A model generated the notes under the pieces. It was not told where the DNA came from. It did no database searches and saw nothing but the letters and a program-made list of their open reading frames with translations. Of a DNA stretch of 64,000 bases, positions 36,216 through 45,657 are shown piece by piece. This DNA is from Heyndrickxia acidicola (GTDB lineage Bacteria; Bacillota; Bacilli; Bacillales; Bacillaceae_C), in contig NZ_KV440953.1 of NCBI RefSeq assembly GCF_001636425.1, positions 508,847 through 572,846 of the forward strand, read 5' to 3'. The translations under genes and the position numbers were made by a program. Numbering within the stretch: position 1 is the first letter of the stretch; each line of letters starts with the position of its first letter.

Positions 36216-37694
36216 TTGGAAAAGTTTGATATTTTTAATGATATCGCAGAGAGAACTGGCGGTGATATCTATTTAGGGGTAGTAGGGGCGGTAAGGACTG
36301 GGAAATCAACGTTTATTAAAAAATTCATGGAATTAGTTGTTCTGCCAAATATTTCAAACGAAGCAGAACGAAGCAGGGCACAGGATGAGCTGCCGCAAAG
36401 TGCAGCCGGAAAAACCATCATGACGACAGAGCCTAAATTCGTGCCTAATCAAGCTGTTTCAGTTCAAGTAGAAACTGGACTTGATGTCAACATTCGGCTT
36501 GTAGATTGTGTCGGTTATACAGTGCCTGGGGCAAAGGGGTTGGAGGATGAAAATGGGCCCCGCATGATTCATACACCATGGTATGAAGAGCCAATCTCCT
36601 TCCAGGAAGCAGCTGAGATTGGCACAAGAAAAGTTATTCAGGAGCATTCTGTTATCGGCATCGTCATTACAACTGATGGAACGATTGGAGAAATACCTAG
36701 ACCGAATTACGTAGAAGCTGAGGAAAGAGTTATTTCAGAATTAAAAGAAGTGGGTAAGCCGTTTATTATGGTTGTGAACTCGGCAAAGCCACACCATCCA
36801 GAAACAGAAAATTTACGCTCTTCACTTGCGGAAAAATATGATATTCCAGTTGTGGCCATGTCGGTTGAGAGTATGCGTGAAGCAGATGTTTTAAATGTTT
36901 TAAGAGAGGCCCTGTTCGAATTTCCGGTCCTCGAAGTAAATGTAAACCTGCCAAGCTGGGTTATGGTACTTAAAGAAAACCACTGGCTGCGTGAGAATTA
37001 TCAATCGGCAGTAAAAGAAACAGTGAAAGATATAAAACGTTTGAGGGATGTAGACAGGGTTGTTCAATACTTTAATGAGTATGAATTTATTGAAAGCGCA
37101 GGATTAGCAGGAATTGAAATGGGGCAGGGAATTGCAGAGATTGACTTGTATGCGCCGGATGAGTTATATGATCAGGTCTTAAAAGAAATTGTAGGTGTTG
37201 AAATCCGCGGGAAAGACCACTTACTGGAGCTTATGCAGGATTTTGCCCATGCAAAAACGGAATACGATCAAATCTCTGAAGCGTTAAAAATGGTGAAGCA
37301 AACCGGTTATGGCATAGCTTCTCCTTCGCTTGAGGATATGAGCCTCGATGAACCTGAAATCATTCGGCAGGGATCCCGATTCGGTGTACGCTTAAAAGCG
37401 GTTGCTCCATCCATTCACATGATTAAAGTAGACGTCGAATCGGAATTTGCACCAATCATTGGAACGGAGAAACAAAGTGAAGAACTGGTCCGTTATCTCA
37501 TGCAGGACTTTGAAGATGATCCCCTCTCCATTTGGAATTCAGATATTTTTGGACGCAATTTAAGTTCGATAGTACGGGAAGGAATACAAGCGAAGCTATC
37601 TTTAATGCCAGAAAATGCGAGATATAAGTTAAAAGAAACACTTGAAAGGATTATCAACGAGGGATCTGGCGGATTAATTGCCATTATTCTGTAG
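36216..37694 (+). CDS. spoIVA: Stage IV sporulation protein A (coat morphogenetic ATPase)
   Basis: 492 residues from the TTG at 36216, behind GGGGAGGG, the same length as the B. subtilis protein. The N-terminal ATPase domain has the P-loop VVGAVRTGKST and a GTPase-like fold (VDCVGYTVPGAKG, then TTDGTIGEIPR). The C-terminal region, ending SGGLIAIIL, is the part that interacts with SpoVM on the forespore membrane. SpoIVA polymerises to form the coat basement layer. A SigE-type promoter lies upstream and a strong terminator downstream. Confidence 0.97.
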   Translation: MEKFDIFNDIAERTGGDIYLGVVGAVRTGKSTFIKKFMELVVLPNISNEAERSRAQDELPQSAAGKTIMTTEPKFVPNQAVSVQVETGLDVNIRLVDCVGYTVPGAKGLEDENGPRMIHTPWYEEPISFQEAAEIGTRKVIQEHSVIGIVITTDGTIGEIPRPNYVEAEERVISELKEVGKPFIMVVNSAKPHHPETENLRSSLAEKYDIPVVAMSVESMREADVLNVLREALFEFPVLEVNVNLPSWVMVLKENHWLRENYQSAVKETVKDIKRLRDVDRVVQYFNEYEFIESAGLAGIEMGQGIAEIDLYAPDELYDQVLKEIVGVEIRGKDHLLELMQDFAHAKTEYDQISEALKMVKQTGYGIASPSLEDMSLDEPEIIRQGSRFGVRLKAVAPSIHMIKVDVESEFAPIIGTEKQSEELVRYLMQDFEDDPLSIWNSDIFGRNLSSIVREGIQAKLSLMPENARYKLKETLERIINEGSGGLIAIIL

Positions 37695-37700
37695 AAATTC

Positions 37701-37741
37701 AACAAAGAGCTGCCAATTAAATCTGGCAGCTCTTTGTTTAT
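37701..37741 (+). terminator. Terminator after spoIVA
   Basis: AACAAAGAGCTGCCA / TGGCAGCTCTTTGTT, 15 bp, directly after the stop; symmetrical enough to work in both directions. Confidence 0.92.
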
Positions 37742-37767
37742 GGATAATAAGCATAAAACTTTTTATT

Positions 37768-37883
37768 AGGCTTTTTATGGGACTTTGTTGTTTTTTAGTT
37801 CCTTTCTTTACTGTAACCTTTCAGCTGAGCTGAAAGGTTACAGTAAAGAAAGTTTCACACGAATGAGCCAAAAAAACAGTTTT
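37768..37883 (+). repeat. Repeat family A copy 8 with composite core
   Basis: Starts AGGCTTTTTATGGGAC and the arm TTTGTTGTTTTTTAGTT. The core is a long palindrome: CCTTTCTTTACTGTAACC, CTTTCAGCTGAGCTGAAAG, then the complement of the first block; this is followed by GTTTCACACGAATGAGCC, the other core module. The right end is lost. The remaining gap up to hbs holds no gene and serves as the hbs leader/promoter region. Confidence 0.75.
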
Positions 37884-38254
37884 CGGATATATAGTCTCCT
37901 CCCTTCGATTAGACAACATCTAGTTTCTTTTTTATCGTGGAAGGCTGCGGGATCTATCATTTCATGGAAGTTAATTCTGAAGTGGAAATTGGTTCGAAAT
38001 AGGACAAAAAAGCGGAGAAACCTTTGGAATAGGGCATTTTAACTGAAAAGTTTCCCATATTTTCGCGAATTATTCTTGCTAACCAATTTTTAATGTGATA
38101 ATCTTTTATCAGAATTATTGTTGGAGACAGTTACGACAAGGTTCTAGCGGTTTTTTTATTAATAAGATGTATATAAACCGTAAAATTGTTTACAAATGTA
38201 ATAAGCGAAAAAAAACAATTTGTTTTTTTAATTTTTTGGGAGGAGGTGAACGGC

Positions 38255-38527
38255 ATGAACAAAACTGAACTTATTAATGCTGTTGCTGAAGCGGCTGAAA
38301 TATCTAAGAAGGATGCTACAAAAGCAGTTGATGCTATTTTCGATACAATCCAGAATGCGTTAGCAAATGGAGATAAAGTCCAACTAATTGGTTTTGGTAA
38401 CTTTGAAGTACGCGAGCGTGCTGCCCGTAAAGGACGCAACCCGCAAACTGGTGAAGAGATTGAAATCGCTGCTAGCAAAGTGCCTGCATTCAAACCAGGC
38501 AAGGCGCTTAAAGATGCTGTAAAATAA
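38255..38527 (+). CDS. hbs: DNA-binding protein HBsu (HU family)
   Basis: 90 residues. ATG behind GGGAGGAGGTGA, an unusually long and strong Shine-Dalgarno sequence, fitting a very abundant protein. HU features include [18 protein letters not shown] and the KVPAFKPGK tail region, which form the DNA-embracing arms. It compacts the nucleoid and is essential in B. subtilis. A terminator lies 30 bases downstream, so it is monocistronic. Confidence 0.97.
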   Translation: MNKTELINAVAEAAEISKKDATKAVDAIFDTIQNALANGDKVQLIGFGNFEVRERAARKGRNPQTGEEIEIAASKVPAFKPGKALKDAVK

Positions 38528-38557
38528 TTACATATATTAGCTTTGAGCGAATGAATG

Positions 38558-38586
38558 GGACTGCTTAACAAGCAGTCCTTTTTCTA
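38558..38586 (+). terminator. Terminator after hbs
   Basis: GGACTGCTT / AAGCAGTCC with a three-base loop and T tail. Confidence 0.92.
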
Positions 38587-38634
38587 TTTTCAATTCTTTT
38601 TTAGGAATGTTTTAAATCTCAATATTACTAAATA

Positions 38635-38795
38635 CGAGGGTGTTTGAGAGGAGGGCGGGAGGGAGACTCCTGATCAATAAATAGATTAAGGGAGATCCGG
38701 AAGTCTTAAAAATGATGATGAGGTTTCAAAACTGCCCCTCCAAGAAACGAGCGCTTAGAGTAAGAAAAAAAAGGCAAGATTAACAGAGTCTATCT
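38635..38795. repeat. Degenerate family C repeat in the hbs-mtrB gap
   Basis: Blocks GAGACTCCTGATC, GGGAGATCCGG, CGAGCGCTTAGAG and GGCAAGATTAACAGAGTC resemble the family C order. The rest of the gap (38796-39206) shows no gene: GTP cyclohydrolase I (folE/mtrA), which precedes mtrB in B. subtilis, is absent here. Confidence 0.5.
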
Positions 38796-39206
38796 TAAAG
38801 AATGCAGGTTTGAGTTTTGCTGATAGAAAAGGTCTATGCTAATATTATAAAGATTACCATGCCTAATTTTTGTCCTGCAGGGAAAACATCATGCAAAGAG
38901 CCGCGTCAATATAGAACATATATGACTGCCGTATAATCTGATCAAAATCTTTTAATGTACGAATAGATTATTGCAGGAATAACGAGTTATACATAACGAT
39001 TACTGAAATGAAAAGAAGGCAGTTTTCGCATGAATGGTTGCTAAACATGATCTTGCAAGCAAATCAAAATACTGAAGCTATTATTATAAACAATTTTTTA
39101 TTTCAAACAGCAACTATGTTTCCGAAAATGAGCCTTACAACATGATGATGAGCAGAAGGATTTTTTTAAAAAGTCGTTAATAAGTCCATAGAAGGGAAGA
39201 GAATTA

Positions 39207-39443
39207 ATGAAAAATCAAGCTAATTCAAGTGACTATATTGTCATTAAAGCTATAGATGATGGTGTAAGTGTTATTGGGCTGACAAGGGGTTCAGATACTA
39301 GATTTCACCATACTGAAAAGCTGGACAGCGGCGAGGTCATGATTGCCCAGTTTACAGAGCATACCTCTGCGATTAAAGTCAGAGGAAATGCTAAAATTTT
39401 CACAAGTATTGCTGAAATTGAAAGTGAATCTGCAAAGAAATAG
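39207..39443 (+). CDS. mtrB: Tryptophan RNA-binding attenuation protein (TRAP)
   Basis: 78 residues. The sequence has the TRAP beta-sheet pattern, including [20 protein letters not shown] and [15 protein letters not shown]-contacting residues K38, K57 and R59 correspond to K37, K56 and R58 of B. subtilis TRAP. Eleven subunits form a ring that, with tryptophan bound, wraps (G/U)AG repeats in trp leader RNAs. No trp operon lies nearby, so targets must be elsewhere. The gene is not accompanied by folE. Confidence 0.95.
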   Translation: MKNQANSSDYIVIKAIDDGVSVIGLTRGSDTRFHHTEKLDSGEVMIAQFTEHTSAIKVRGNAKIFTSIAEIESESAKK

Positions 39444-39513
39444 TGCAATATTCTTGAATGAGCGCAGGCAATTGTGAAAAAATAGACGATATCACACTTG
39501 CTATTTTGATTTA

Positions 39514-39522
39514 TGGTATACT
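39514..39522 (+). promoter_or_regulatory. Candidate extended -10 promoter of hepS
   Basis: TGGTATACT (TGn plus TATACT) lies 70 bases before the chosen hepS start. It sits inside an in-frame upstream extension, supporting the later start. Confidence 0.45.
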
Positions 39523-39592
39523 ATATATTGTTTACAAAATGATAGTTCGTTTGAAACGTGATAATTTGAGGATGAAATGGGGATTAAGGGAC

Positions 39593-40414
39593 ATGACCTT
39601 GCAAGAACGGATACAACAAGTTACTTCAATAAAAGAAATGGTGCAGAATAAAATCTCTCACTATTACTTAAAACAATTTATTGAGGTCCCTCACATAGAC
39701 GAAGATCGAATTTTGCTAATGATCAACAGTTTAGCGGGACAAGATCTTTCGTGTCAAAACTTTGAGAAATTTGTGACAACTGCTATGCTTGTGCAAATTG
39801 CCCTTGATACCCACGATAAAATTTCTAATCTCCAGGAACCGCTGAAACAAAGACAATTAACCATATTAGCGGGGGATTATTTTAGCGGATTATATTATAA
39901 AATTTTAGCTGACATTGAACATGTGCCATTAATTCGCGTATTAGCTGAAGGCATTAAAACGGTTAATGAATATAAAATCTTAGTGTATCAAAATGAAAAT
40001 TCCCATATTGATGAATTTTTAGTTCACCTGAAAAAGGCAGAGTCGACGATTGTTTCGAAATTTAGCCAGTTTTTTGATTCACAGTCAATTGCAGCCCTGG
40101 CTGAAGAAGTATTATTGCTAAATAGGCTGCTGAAAGAAAAAGAAAATGCCGTTAAAGGCGAGGCTTCTGTTTTATTTGAAGCCTTAATGAGGACTTTTTT
40201 GCCTTCAAAGCAGCATGCTCCTTTTCAGGAGCTTCCAAATGAGAAGAAAGCTATATTATTTCACGAATGTGAAAAATACATAGAACAATCAATAGGTTTT
40301 ATCAGCAGTATGATGATGAAGATTCCAAAGCTGAATCAGCTGCTGCAGCAACGCCTTGATGCTATAATGAGCCGCTATCCAGCGCCATCGAATTTATATG
40401 CGGAAGAAGGGTAA
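39593..40414 (+). CDS. hepS: Heptaprenyl diphosphate synthase component 1
   Basis: 273 residues from the ATG at 39593 (MTLQERIQQVTSIKEMVQNK in part). An open frame continues 45 codons upstream but contains a promoter-like element and has no ribosome binding site. It matches HepS in the segments FVTTAMLVQIALDTHDK and ILAGDYFSGLYYKILA. It has no aspartate-rich catalytic motif; it is the regulatory small subunit that pairs with HepT to make the C35 side chain of menaquinone-7. hepS-menG-hepT form one operon, spaced by 7 and 16 bases. Confidence 0.9.
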   Translation: MTLQERIQQVTSIKEMVQNKISHYYLKQFIEVPHIDEDRILLMINSLAGQDLSCQNFEKFVTTAMLVQIALDTHDKISNLQEPLKQRQLTILAGDYFSGLYYKILADIEHVPLIRVLAEGIKTVNEYKILVYQNENSHIDEFLVHLKKAESTIVSKFSQFFDSQSIAALAEEVLLLNRLLKEKENAVKGEASVLFEALMRTFLPSKQHAPFQELPNEKKAILFHECEKYIEQSIGFISSMMMKIPKLNQLLQQRLDAIMSRYPAPSNLYAEEG

Positions 40415-40421
40415 GTAAGCG

Positions 40422-41129
40422 ATGCAATCAAAAGAAGAAAGAGTACATAAAGTTTTTGAAAATATATATGGCAGCTATGATAAGATGAACTCTATTATCA
40501 GTTTTCAACAGCATAAAAAATGGCGGAACGATGTTATGAAGAAAATGGCTGTTGAAAAAGGAAAAAAAGCGCTCGATTTGTGCTGCGGTACAGGAGACTG
40601 GACAATCTCCCTTGCAGATGCAGTCGGAAAAGAAGGACAAGTGTACGGTCTTGATTTCAGTAAAAATATGCTTGAAATTGCTAAAGAGAAAGCTGGTAAA
40701 TTACACTTGGATCAGGTAACACTCCTGCACGGGAACGCCATGGAGCTTCCGTTTGACGACAATACTTTTGATTATGTCACGATTGGTTTTGGCCTAAGGA
40801 ATGTTCCAGATTATATGCAGGTTCTGAAAGAGATGCTAAGAGTGTTAAAGCCTGGAGGTATGGCTGCGTGCTTAGAAACCTCACAGCCTACTATGATTGG
40901 TTATCGCCAGCTTTATTATCTTTATTTTCAATTTATCATGCCGTTAATCGGAAAGGTTTTTGCGAAAAGCTATAAGGAATATTCCTGGCTGCAGGAGTCT
41001 GCCAGAGATTTTCCTGGTTTTGAGGAACTTGCTAATATGTTTGTAAAGGCCGGGTTTATGGAAGTGAAATACAAGCCATACAGTGGAGGCGCGGCAGCTG
41101 CACATATAGGCTTTAAAGAGAAACAGTAA
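40422..41129 (+). CDS. menG: Demethylmenaquinone methyltransferase
   Basis: 235 residues. S-adenosylmethionine-dependent methyltransferase of the UbiE/MenG family: motif [13 protein letters not shown], then [27 protein letters not shown] and [11 protein letters not shown]. It performs the last step of menaquinone synthesis. It starts seven bases after hepS and is followed by hepT, so the quinone ring and tail steps are made together; the product feeds the QcrABC complex encoded at 55 kb. Confidence 0.95.
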   Translation: MQSKEERVHKVFENIYGSYDKMNSIISFQQHKKWRNDVMKKMAVEKGKKALDLCCGTGDWTISLADAVGKEGQVYGLDFSKNMLEIAKEKAGKLHLDQVTLLHGNAMELPFDDNTFDYVTIGFGLRNVPDYMQVLKEMLRVLKPGGMAACLETSQPTMIGYRQLYYLYFQFIMPLIGKVFAKSYKEYSWLQESARDFPGFEELANMFVKAGFMEVKYKPYSGGAAAAHIGFKEKQ

Positions 41130-41145
41130 GCTGGGTGGATACAAT

Positions 41146-42108
41146 ATGAAATTACAAATGATGTATTCGTACTTAAAGGCGGATATTGCACTAATAGAAA
41201 AAGAGCTGGAAACGGCGATTAAATCAAATTCCCTGCTTTTGCAGGAAGCATCCACCAGCTTATTGCATGCTGGTGGGAAGCGTCTTCGTCCTGTATTTGT
41301 TCTATTGGGTGCAAAATATGGCGACTACGATATTGAGGCGGTAAAAAACGTTGCTGTGGCTCTGGAATTAATTCACATGGCGTCGCTTGTCCATGATGAT
41401 GTGATTGATGATGCCGAGCTCCGTAGGGGAAAGCCTACTGTTAAGGCTAAATGGGATAATCGAATAGCGATGTATACTGGTGACTATATTCTTGCCTGTT
41501 CACTTGAGTACATGACGAACATTGAAAACGCGGAAGCCCATCGCATTTTGGCTAACACCATTGTAGAGGTATGTCTGGGTGAAATTGAACAAATAAAGGA
41601 TAAGTATCGTTTTGACCAGAACTTAAGAGATTACCTTAGAAGAATAAAAAGAAAGACTGCATTGTTAATAGCTGCAAGCTGTGAATTAGGAGCTGTTGCG
41701 GCAGGAGCAGAGGAGCAAATTCATCGCAAACTGTTTCGATTTGGCTATTACGTAGGAATGTCATATCAAATTATTGATGATATTTTGGATTTTACTTCAA
41801 CCGAAAAGGAATTAGGAAAACCATCAGGTGATGACTTGCGTCAGGGGAATATCACACTGCCTGTTTTGTTTGCCATGAGGGATAGCAGCATTATTTCCGA
41901 AATCCAAAAGGTAAATGAGCAGACCTCAAGGGAAGAAATGAAGCGTATTATTACCAGAATTAAAGAAACGGGTGCCATTGAAGAATCCTATGCCATTAGC
42001 AAGAGATATCTGGATAAAGCCATTTCTATCCTTCATGAACTTCCATCCAACAGAGTTAAAAAGTCCTTGCTTGATATCGCCCACTATATTGGAAAAAGAA
42101 AGTTTTAG
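41146..42108 (+). CDS. hepT: Heptaprenyl diphosphate synthase component 2
   Basis: 320 residues. Long-chain polyprenyl diphosphate synthase with both aspartate-rich motifs: VHDDVIDDAELRRGK and QIIDDILDFTS, plus GGKRLRP near the N-terminus. This is the catalytic subunit that condenses isopentenyl diphosphate on farnesyl diphosphate, working with HepS. Last gene of the hepS-menG-hepT operon. Confidence 0.95.
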   Translation: MKLQMMYSYLKADIALIEKELETAIKSNSLLLQEASTSLLHAGGKRLRPVFVLLGAKYGDYDIEAVKNVAVALELIHMASLVHDDVIDDAELRRGKPTVKAKWDNRIAMYTGDYILACSLEYMTNIENAEAHRILANTIVEVCLGEIEQIKDKYRFDQNLRDYLRRIKRKTALLIAASCELGAVAAGAEEQIHRKLFRFGYYVGMSYQIIDDILDFTSTEKELGKPSGDDLRQGNITLPVLFAMRDSSIISEIQKVNEQTSREEMKRIITRIKETGAIEESYAISKRYLDKAISILHELPSNRVKKSLLDIAHYIGKRKF

Positions 42109-42277
42109 GGTGAAAATTATGCCAAAAAGTATTTTAAAAAGAAAAAAAACTTTTTGGCATCCTATAATAAAGGCGTAGCAAGCGCTTGCAGTTTTTGTTG
42201 CCAAATGAGTATAATAATGTTACTATTTTTCGTGGGTCATATAATCATGATCCATATACATAATAGGGGTGGTAACA

Positions 42278-42724
42278 GTGGAAAAAACGTTCTTAATGGT
42301 AAAGCCCGATGGCGTACAAAGACAATTAATCGGAGATATCGTATCCCGCTTTGAGAAAAAAGGTTTTCAGCTTGTAGGAGCAAAATTAATGCAAATATCA
42401 ACTGAATTAGCTGAAAAGCACTATGGAGAGCATAAAGAGCGTCCATTCTTTGGTGAACTGGTTAGCTTTATTACTTCCGGCCCGGTATTTGCTATGGTTT
42501 GGCAAGGTGAAAATGTAATCGCTACTGCACGCCAAATGATGGGCGCTACAAATCCTAAGGATTCTGCTCCAGGAACGATTCGTGGAGAGTATGCGGCAAC
42601 TGTTAGCAAAAACATTATTCATGGCTCTGACTCACCTGAAAGTGCAGAAAGAGAAATCGGTTTATTTTTCTCACAGGAAGAATTAATCGAATATACAAGA
42701 CTGATTAACGAGTGGATCTATTAA
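42278..42724 (+). CDS. ndk: Nucleoside diphosphate kinase
   Basis: 148 residues from the GTG at 42278 ([20 protein letters not shown]), with AGGGGTGG five bases upstream. The phosphohistidine is H115 in [12 protein letters not shown]. It equilibrates nucleoside triphosphates using ATP. Position between hepT and cheR matches B. subtilis. A strong terminator follows. Confidence 0.97.
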   Translation: MEKTFLMVKPDGVQRQLIGDIVSRFEKKGFQLVGAKLMQISTELAEKHYGEHKERPFFGELVSFITSGPVFAMVWQGENVIATARQMMGATNPKDSAPGTIRGEYAATVSKNIIHGSDSPESAEREIGLFFSQEELIEYTRLINEWIY

Positions 42725-42726
42725 AA

Positions 42727-42768
42727 AACAAAAAGAACTGGCTTTGTGCCAGTTCTTTTTGTTTTTTA
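42727..42768 (+). terminator. Terminator after ndk
   Basis: AAAAAGAACTGGC / GCCAGTTCTTTTT with a five-base loop. Confidence 0.93.
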
Positions 42769-42774
42769 AAAGTA

Positions 42775-42852
42775 TGGCTGTACTGAAAGGAGTGTGAAAC
42801 GGCTATTTCAGACGAATGAGTTAAAAACAACGATGTCCATTAACAAAGCCAA
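42775..42852 (+). repeat. Repeat family A copy 9 (left part shortened)
   Basis: TGGCTGTACTGAAAGG leads straight into the core GTGTGAAACGGCTATTTCAGACG, then AATGAGTTAAAAACAACG and CATTAACAAAGCC. The left arm is mostly missing. Confidence 0.65.
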
Positions 42853-42892
42853 AAGTATAAAGTTCTTTATTAAAAAAGTTATTAAGCCAATG

Positions 42893-43018
42893 TAGTCTCT
42901 GTTTAGCTCTTAGCGCCTTTCGGCTAGCGCATTTCTCGTTCTCCTTCCTGAGATACCTAAACATTTTTTTCTTTTATCAACCGAAGACTTTACCTTTTCT
43001 CAGTTTGGCTAGTAATTT
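42893..43018. repeat. Degenerate repeat family B copy
   Basis: CTCTGTTTAGCTCTTAGCGCC, TCGGCTAGCGCATTTC, GTTCTCCTTCCTGAGATA, CTTTTATCAACCGAAGACTTTA (partly) are recognisable family B blocks with many changes. Confidence 0.55.
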
Positions 43019-43106
43019 TTTTCTCCTTTGATTTATTTTCTACCATTGGAACAAACTGTCCTGTATACTTGAAATATTCAAATTATAAATGATTGAGGTA
43101 GAAATA

Positions 43107-43883
43107 ATGGATCAAGATTATCAGCAATTTAGTGTCCAAGTCTTGAAGAAAACGGGAATTGATTTATCCCTATATAAGGAAGGACAAATGAAAAGAAGGC
43201 TGGCAACTCTCTATGAAAAAAGAGGATTTGATTCTTTTCAAGAGTATTTTAAAGAAATGAATAGCAGTACGCTGCTTTTAAATGAATTTTTAGATAGAAT
43301 CACAATTAATGTGACGGAATTTTTTCGGAATGCCCAGCGCTGGAGTGTATTGGAAAACAAAATACTGCCCCGGCTAATAGCTGAAAATAAACCATTGAAA
43401 ATATGGAGCGCAGCATCTTCCACGGGGGAAGAACCTTATACACTCGCAATGATTTTATCCAACTATCTTCCGGGTTCCCAATTTTCCATTTTGGCCACGG
43501 ATATTGACAACTTGGCCATCCAGCGAGCGAGGGAAGGTGTTTATCAAGAACGTTCTTTATCGGAGGTCCCCGTAGGAATGAAAAAAAAATATTTTCAACA
43601 GGATGGTTCCTTGTACCGAATTTCTCCAGAAATTAAAAGACTTGTAACTTTCAAACAGCATAACTTGCTTGCGGAGCCATTTGATTATCCTTTCGATTTA
43701 ATTATTTGCCGAAATGTACTGATTTATTTTACAGAAGAAGCAAAGACGCTATTGTATCGTAAATTTAGCGAGTCTCTTCGTCCTGGCGGCTCTTTGTTTG
43801 TAGGAAGTACCGAACAGATTTTCACACCAAGGGAATACAATTTAGAGATAGAAGATACCTTTTTTTATAAAAGGCTTTGTTAA
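43107..43883 (+). CDS. cheR: Chemotaxis protein methyltransferase CheR
   Basis: 258 residues from the ATG at 43107, seven bases after GAGGTAG; an ATG six codons upstream has no ribosome binding site. CheR N-terminal helical domain, then the S-adenosylmethionine fold with [24 protein letters not shown] and [11 protein letters not shown]. It methylates chemoreceptor glutamates. Oddly, the last codons (Arg, Leu, Cys) and the stop are the terminal sequence AGGCTTTGTTAA of a family C repeat, so the C-terminus seems to have been reshaped by the repeat. Confidence 0.92.
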   Translation: MDQDYQQFSVQVLKKTGIDLSLYKEGQMKRRLATLYEKRGFDSFQEYFKEMNSSTLLLNEFLDRITINVTEFFRNAQRWSVLENKILPRLIAENKPLKIWSAASSTGEEPYTLAMILSNYLPGSQFSILATDIDNLAIQRAREGVYQERSLSEVPVGMKKKYFQQDGSLYRISPEIKRLVTFKQHNLLAEPFDYPFDLIICRNVLIYFTEEAKTLLYRKFSESLRPGGSLFVGSTEQIFTPREYNLEIEDTFFYKRLC

Positions 43884-44013
43884 TCCTGTGATTTCTGCTG
43901 CAGGCACTCACTTCTGTGGGCGGGCTCCCCTAACAGACTTAGCTATAAAGGAGTCTCGCGTATCAGCGCCAATCAACATAGGTTAAAATCAACATTGTTC
44001 TTTAATAGAGACC
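43872..44013 (+). repeat. Repeat family C copy starting inside cheR
   Basis: Begins AGGCTTTGTTAATCC, which overlaps the last codons and stop of cheR. It continues GATTTCTGCTGCAGGCACTC, GGGCGGGCTCCCC, AGGAGTCTCGCG and ends AATCAACATTGTTCTTTAAT. Confidence 0.7.
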
Positions 44014-44255
44014 ACCATGGTAATCAAATTCGCACCATAGCGAATGAAAATGTTCCTTTCTCCCATAACGAGAAGGTTAGATGCTTCGACCTCGCAGAAA
44101 TGATCATTTTAGAATAGCCTTATAAAAAATCTAATAAGAATATTTTTTTGAGAAGGATGAAAAGCTGCAAATAGTAGCTTTCAATTAGCAGAACTTAAAA
44201 AGTACGTTATTCTTATTTCATTATTAGGCTGCAAGTTGATCATGTCCCCTGGTAA

Positions 44256-44385
44256 TTGGAACGGATATGTGAGATTCATGATAATAAAAGGGCTGCCCAG
44301 CACGAGCACAGCAGAAAGGATCCTTCACATCCTCTTGCGAAAAACTCGCACCTCAGCTAAATTAACAGCCAGGATTAACAGGTCC
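44256..44385 (+). repeat. Family C-related repeat before aroC
   Basis: GTAATTGGAACGGATATG, CAGCACGAGCACAGCAG, CTTGCGAAAAACTCGCACCTC (partly) and AGGATTAACAGGTCC. It shares ATTGGAACGGATATG and the right end with the copy at 16450. No gene lies in the cheR-aroC gap. Confidence 0.5.
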
Positions 44386-44437
44386 TTTTTTAGAAGGCTA
44401 TTATATGTTGATTTTTTATGTAAAAAAGCTGCTATTA

Positions 44438-44446
44438 TGATATAGT
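44438..44446 (+). promoter_or_regulatory. Candidate extended -10 promoter of aroC-aroB
   Basis: TGATATAGT, about 40 bases before aroC. It lies in a 16-base block, CTGCTATTATGATATA, that is identical to the yphE promoter region. Confidence 0.5.
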
Positions 44447-44487
44447 GATACATACATACTTTAAAGTGATAAAGGAGTGGGGAGTTT

Positions 44488-45657
44488 GTGAGATATTTAA
44501 CAGCAGGTGAGTCACATGGTCCGCAGTTAACAGCCATTATTGAAGGGCTGCCAAGCGGATTGACTCTGACAGAAGAGAATATTAATGCTGATCTGGCACG
44601 TCGTCAAAAAGGCTATGGACGCGGAAGAAGAATGCAAATTGAAAAGGATCGCGTTCAAATTACAGGCGGAGTCCGGCATGGCTATACACTTGGTTCACCC
44701 GTTGCCCTTATAGTTGAAAATAAAGATTGGACCCATTGGACAAATATCATGGGGATTGAGCCCCTTGAGGAAGAGCAATCGGAAATTAAACGTAAAGTGA
44801 CCAGACCACGTCCTGGACATGCCGATTTAATTGGAGGTATAAAATATGGGCATCGTGATTTAAGAAATGTCCTGGAGAGATCATCAGCAAGGGAAACAAC
44901 GGTTAGAGTGGCAGCTGGCGCCGTTGCAAAAACATTGTTAAAGGAACTGGGCATAGAAGTTGCTTCACACGTTTTAGAGATTGGAGGAGTTAGAGCAAAT
45001 ACTCCAAACTATTCTACACTTAAGGAATTAAAGGAAAGGACAGAACAATCTCCTGTGAGATGTTTTGATGAAACAGCAGAAAAAGCAATGATGGAAGCCA
45101 TTGACCAGGCAAAGGAAAATGGGGACTCCATAGGTGGAATTGTGGAAGTTATAGTAGAAGGTATGCCTCCAGGCGTAGGGAGCTATGTCCACTATGATCG
45201 GAAACTCGATGCGAAAATTGCTGCTGCCATTATGAGTATTAATGCATTTAAAGGTGTAGAATTCGGTCTTGGATTTGAAATGGCCCGAATCCCAGGAAGC
45301 CGTGTTCATGATGAGATTGTATGGTCGGAGGAAGAAGGCTATTCTAGGAAAACCAACCGTCTTGGCGGATTTGAAGGCGGGATGACAACAGGAATGCCCA
45401 TTATTGTCCGTGGTGTAATGAAACCTATTCCGACCCTTTATAAACCGCTTCAAAGTGTTGATATCGACACGAAAGAACCATTTACTGCAAGCATAGAACG
45501 CTCCGACAGCTGTGCAGTTCCTGCGGCAAGCGTAGTGGCGGAAGCTGCAGTAGCATGGGAACTGGCAGCTGCTCTTGTTGATCAATTTAACGGAGATCGA
45601 TTAGGTACTTTAGTTCAAGCTGTCAAAGAACAAAAAGAGTACGGAAGGTTATTCTAA
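44488..45657 (+). CDS. aroC: Chorismate synthase
   Basis: 389 residues, GTG start behind AAGGAGTGGGG. The family signatures are [18 protein letters not shown] at the N-terminus, [30 protein letters not shown] (partial statement of a longer block), and [13 protein letters not shown]. It forms chorismate from EPSP using reduced FMN. The gene is called aroF in B. subtilis. aroB begins within its stop codon. Confidence 0.97.
   Translation: MRYLTAGESHGPQLTAIIEGLPSGLTLTEENINADLARRQKGYGRGRRMQIEKDRVQITGGVRHGYTLGSPVALIVENKDWTHWTNIMGIEPLEEEQSEIKRKVTRPRPGHADLIGGIKYGHRDLRNVLERSSARETTVRVAAGAVAKTLLKELGIEVASHVLEIGGVRANTPNYSTLKELKERTEQSPVRCFDETAEKAMMEAIDQAKENGDSIGGIVEVIVEGMPPGVGSYVHYDRKLDAKIAAAIMSINAFKGVEFGLGFEMARIPGSRVHDEIVWSEEEGYSRKTNRLGGFEGGMTTGMPIIVRGVMKPIPTLYKPLQSVDIDTKEPFTASIERSDSCAVPAASVVAEAAVAWELAAALVDQFNGDRLGTLVQAVKEQKEYGRLF

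Noticed and set aside
38131-38571. Long antisense frame over hbs
   Set aside because: Shadow of the highly biased hbs codons; no ribosome binding site and serine/alanine-rich composition.
38796-39206. Decayed folE (mtrA) before mtrB
   Set aside because: I found no fragment resembling GTP cyclohydrolase I; it seems to be absent rather than a pseudogene.
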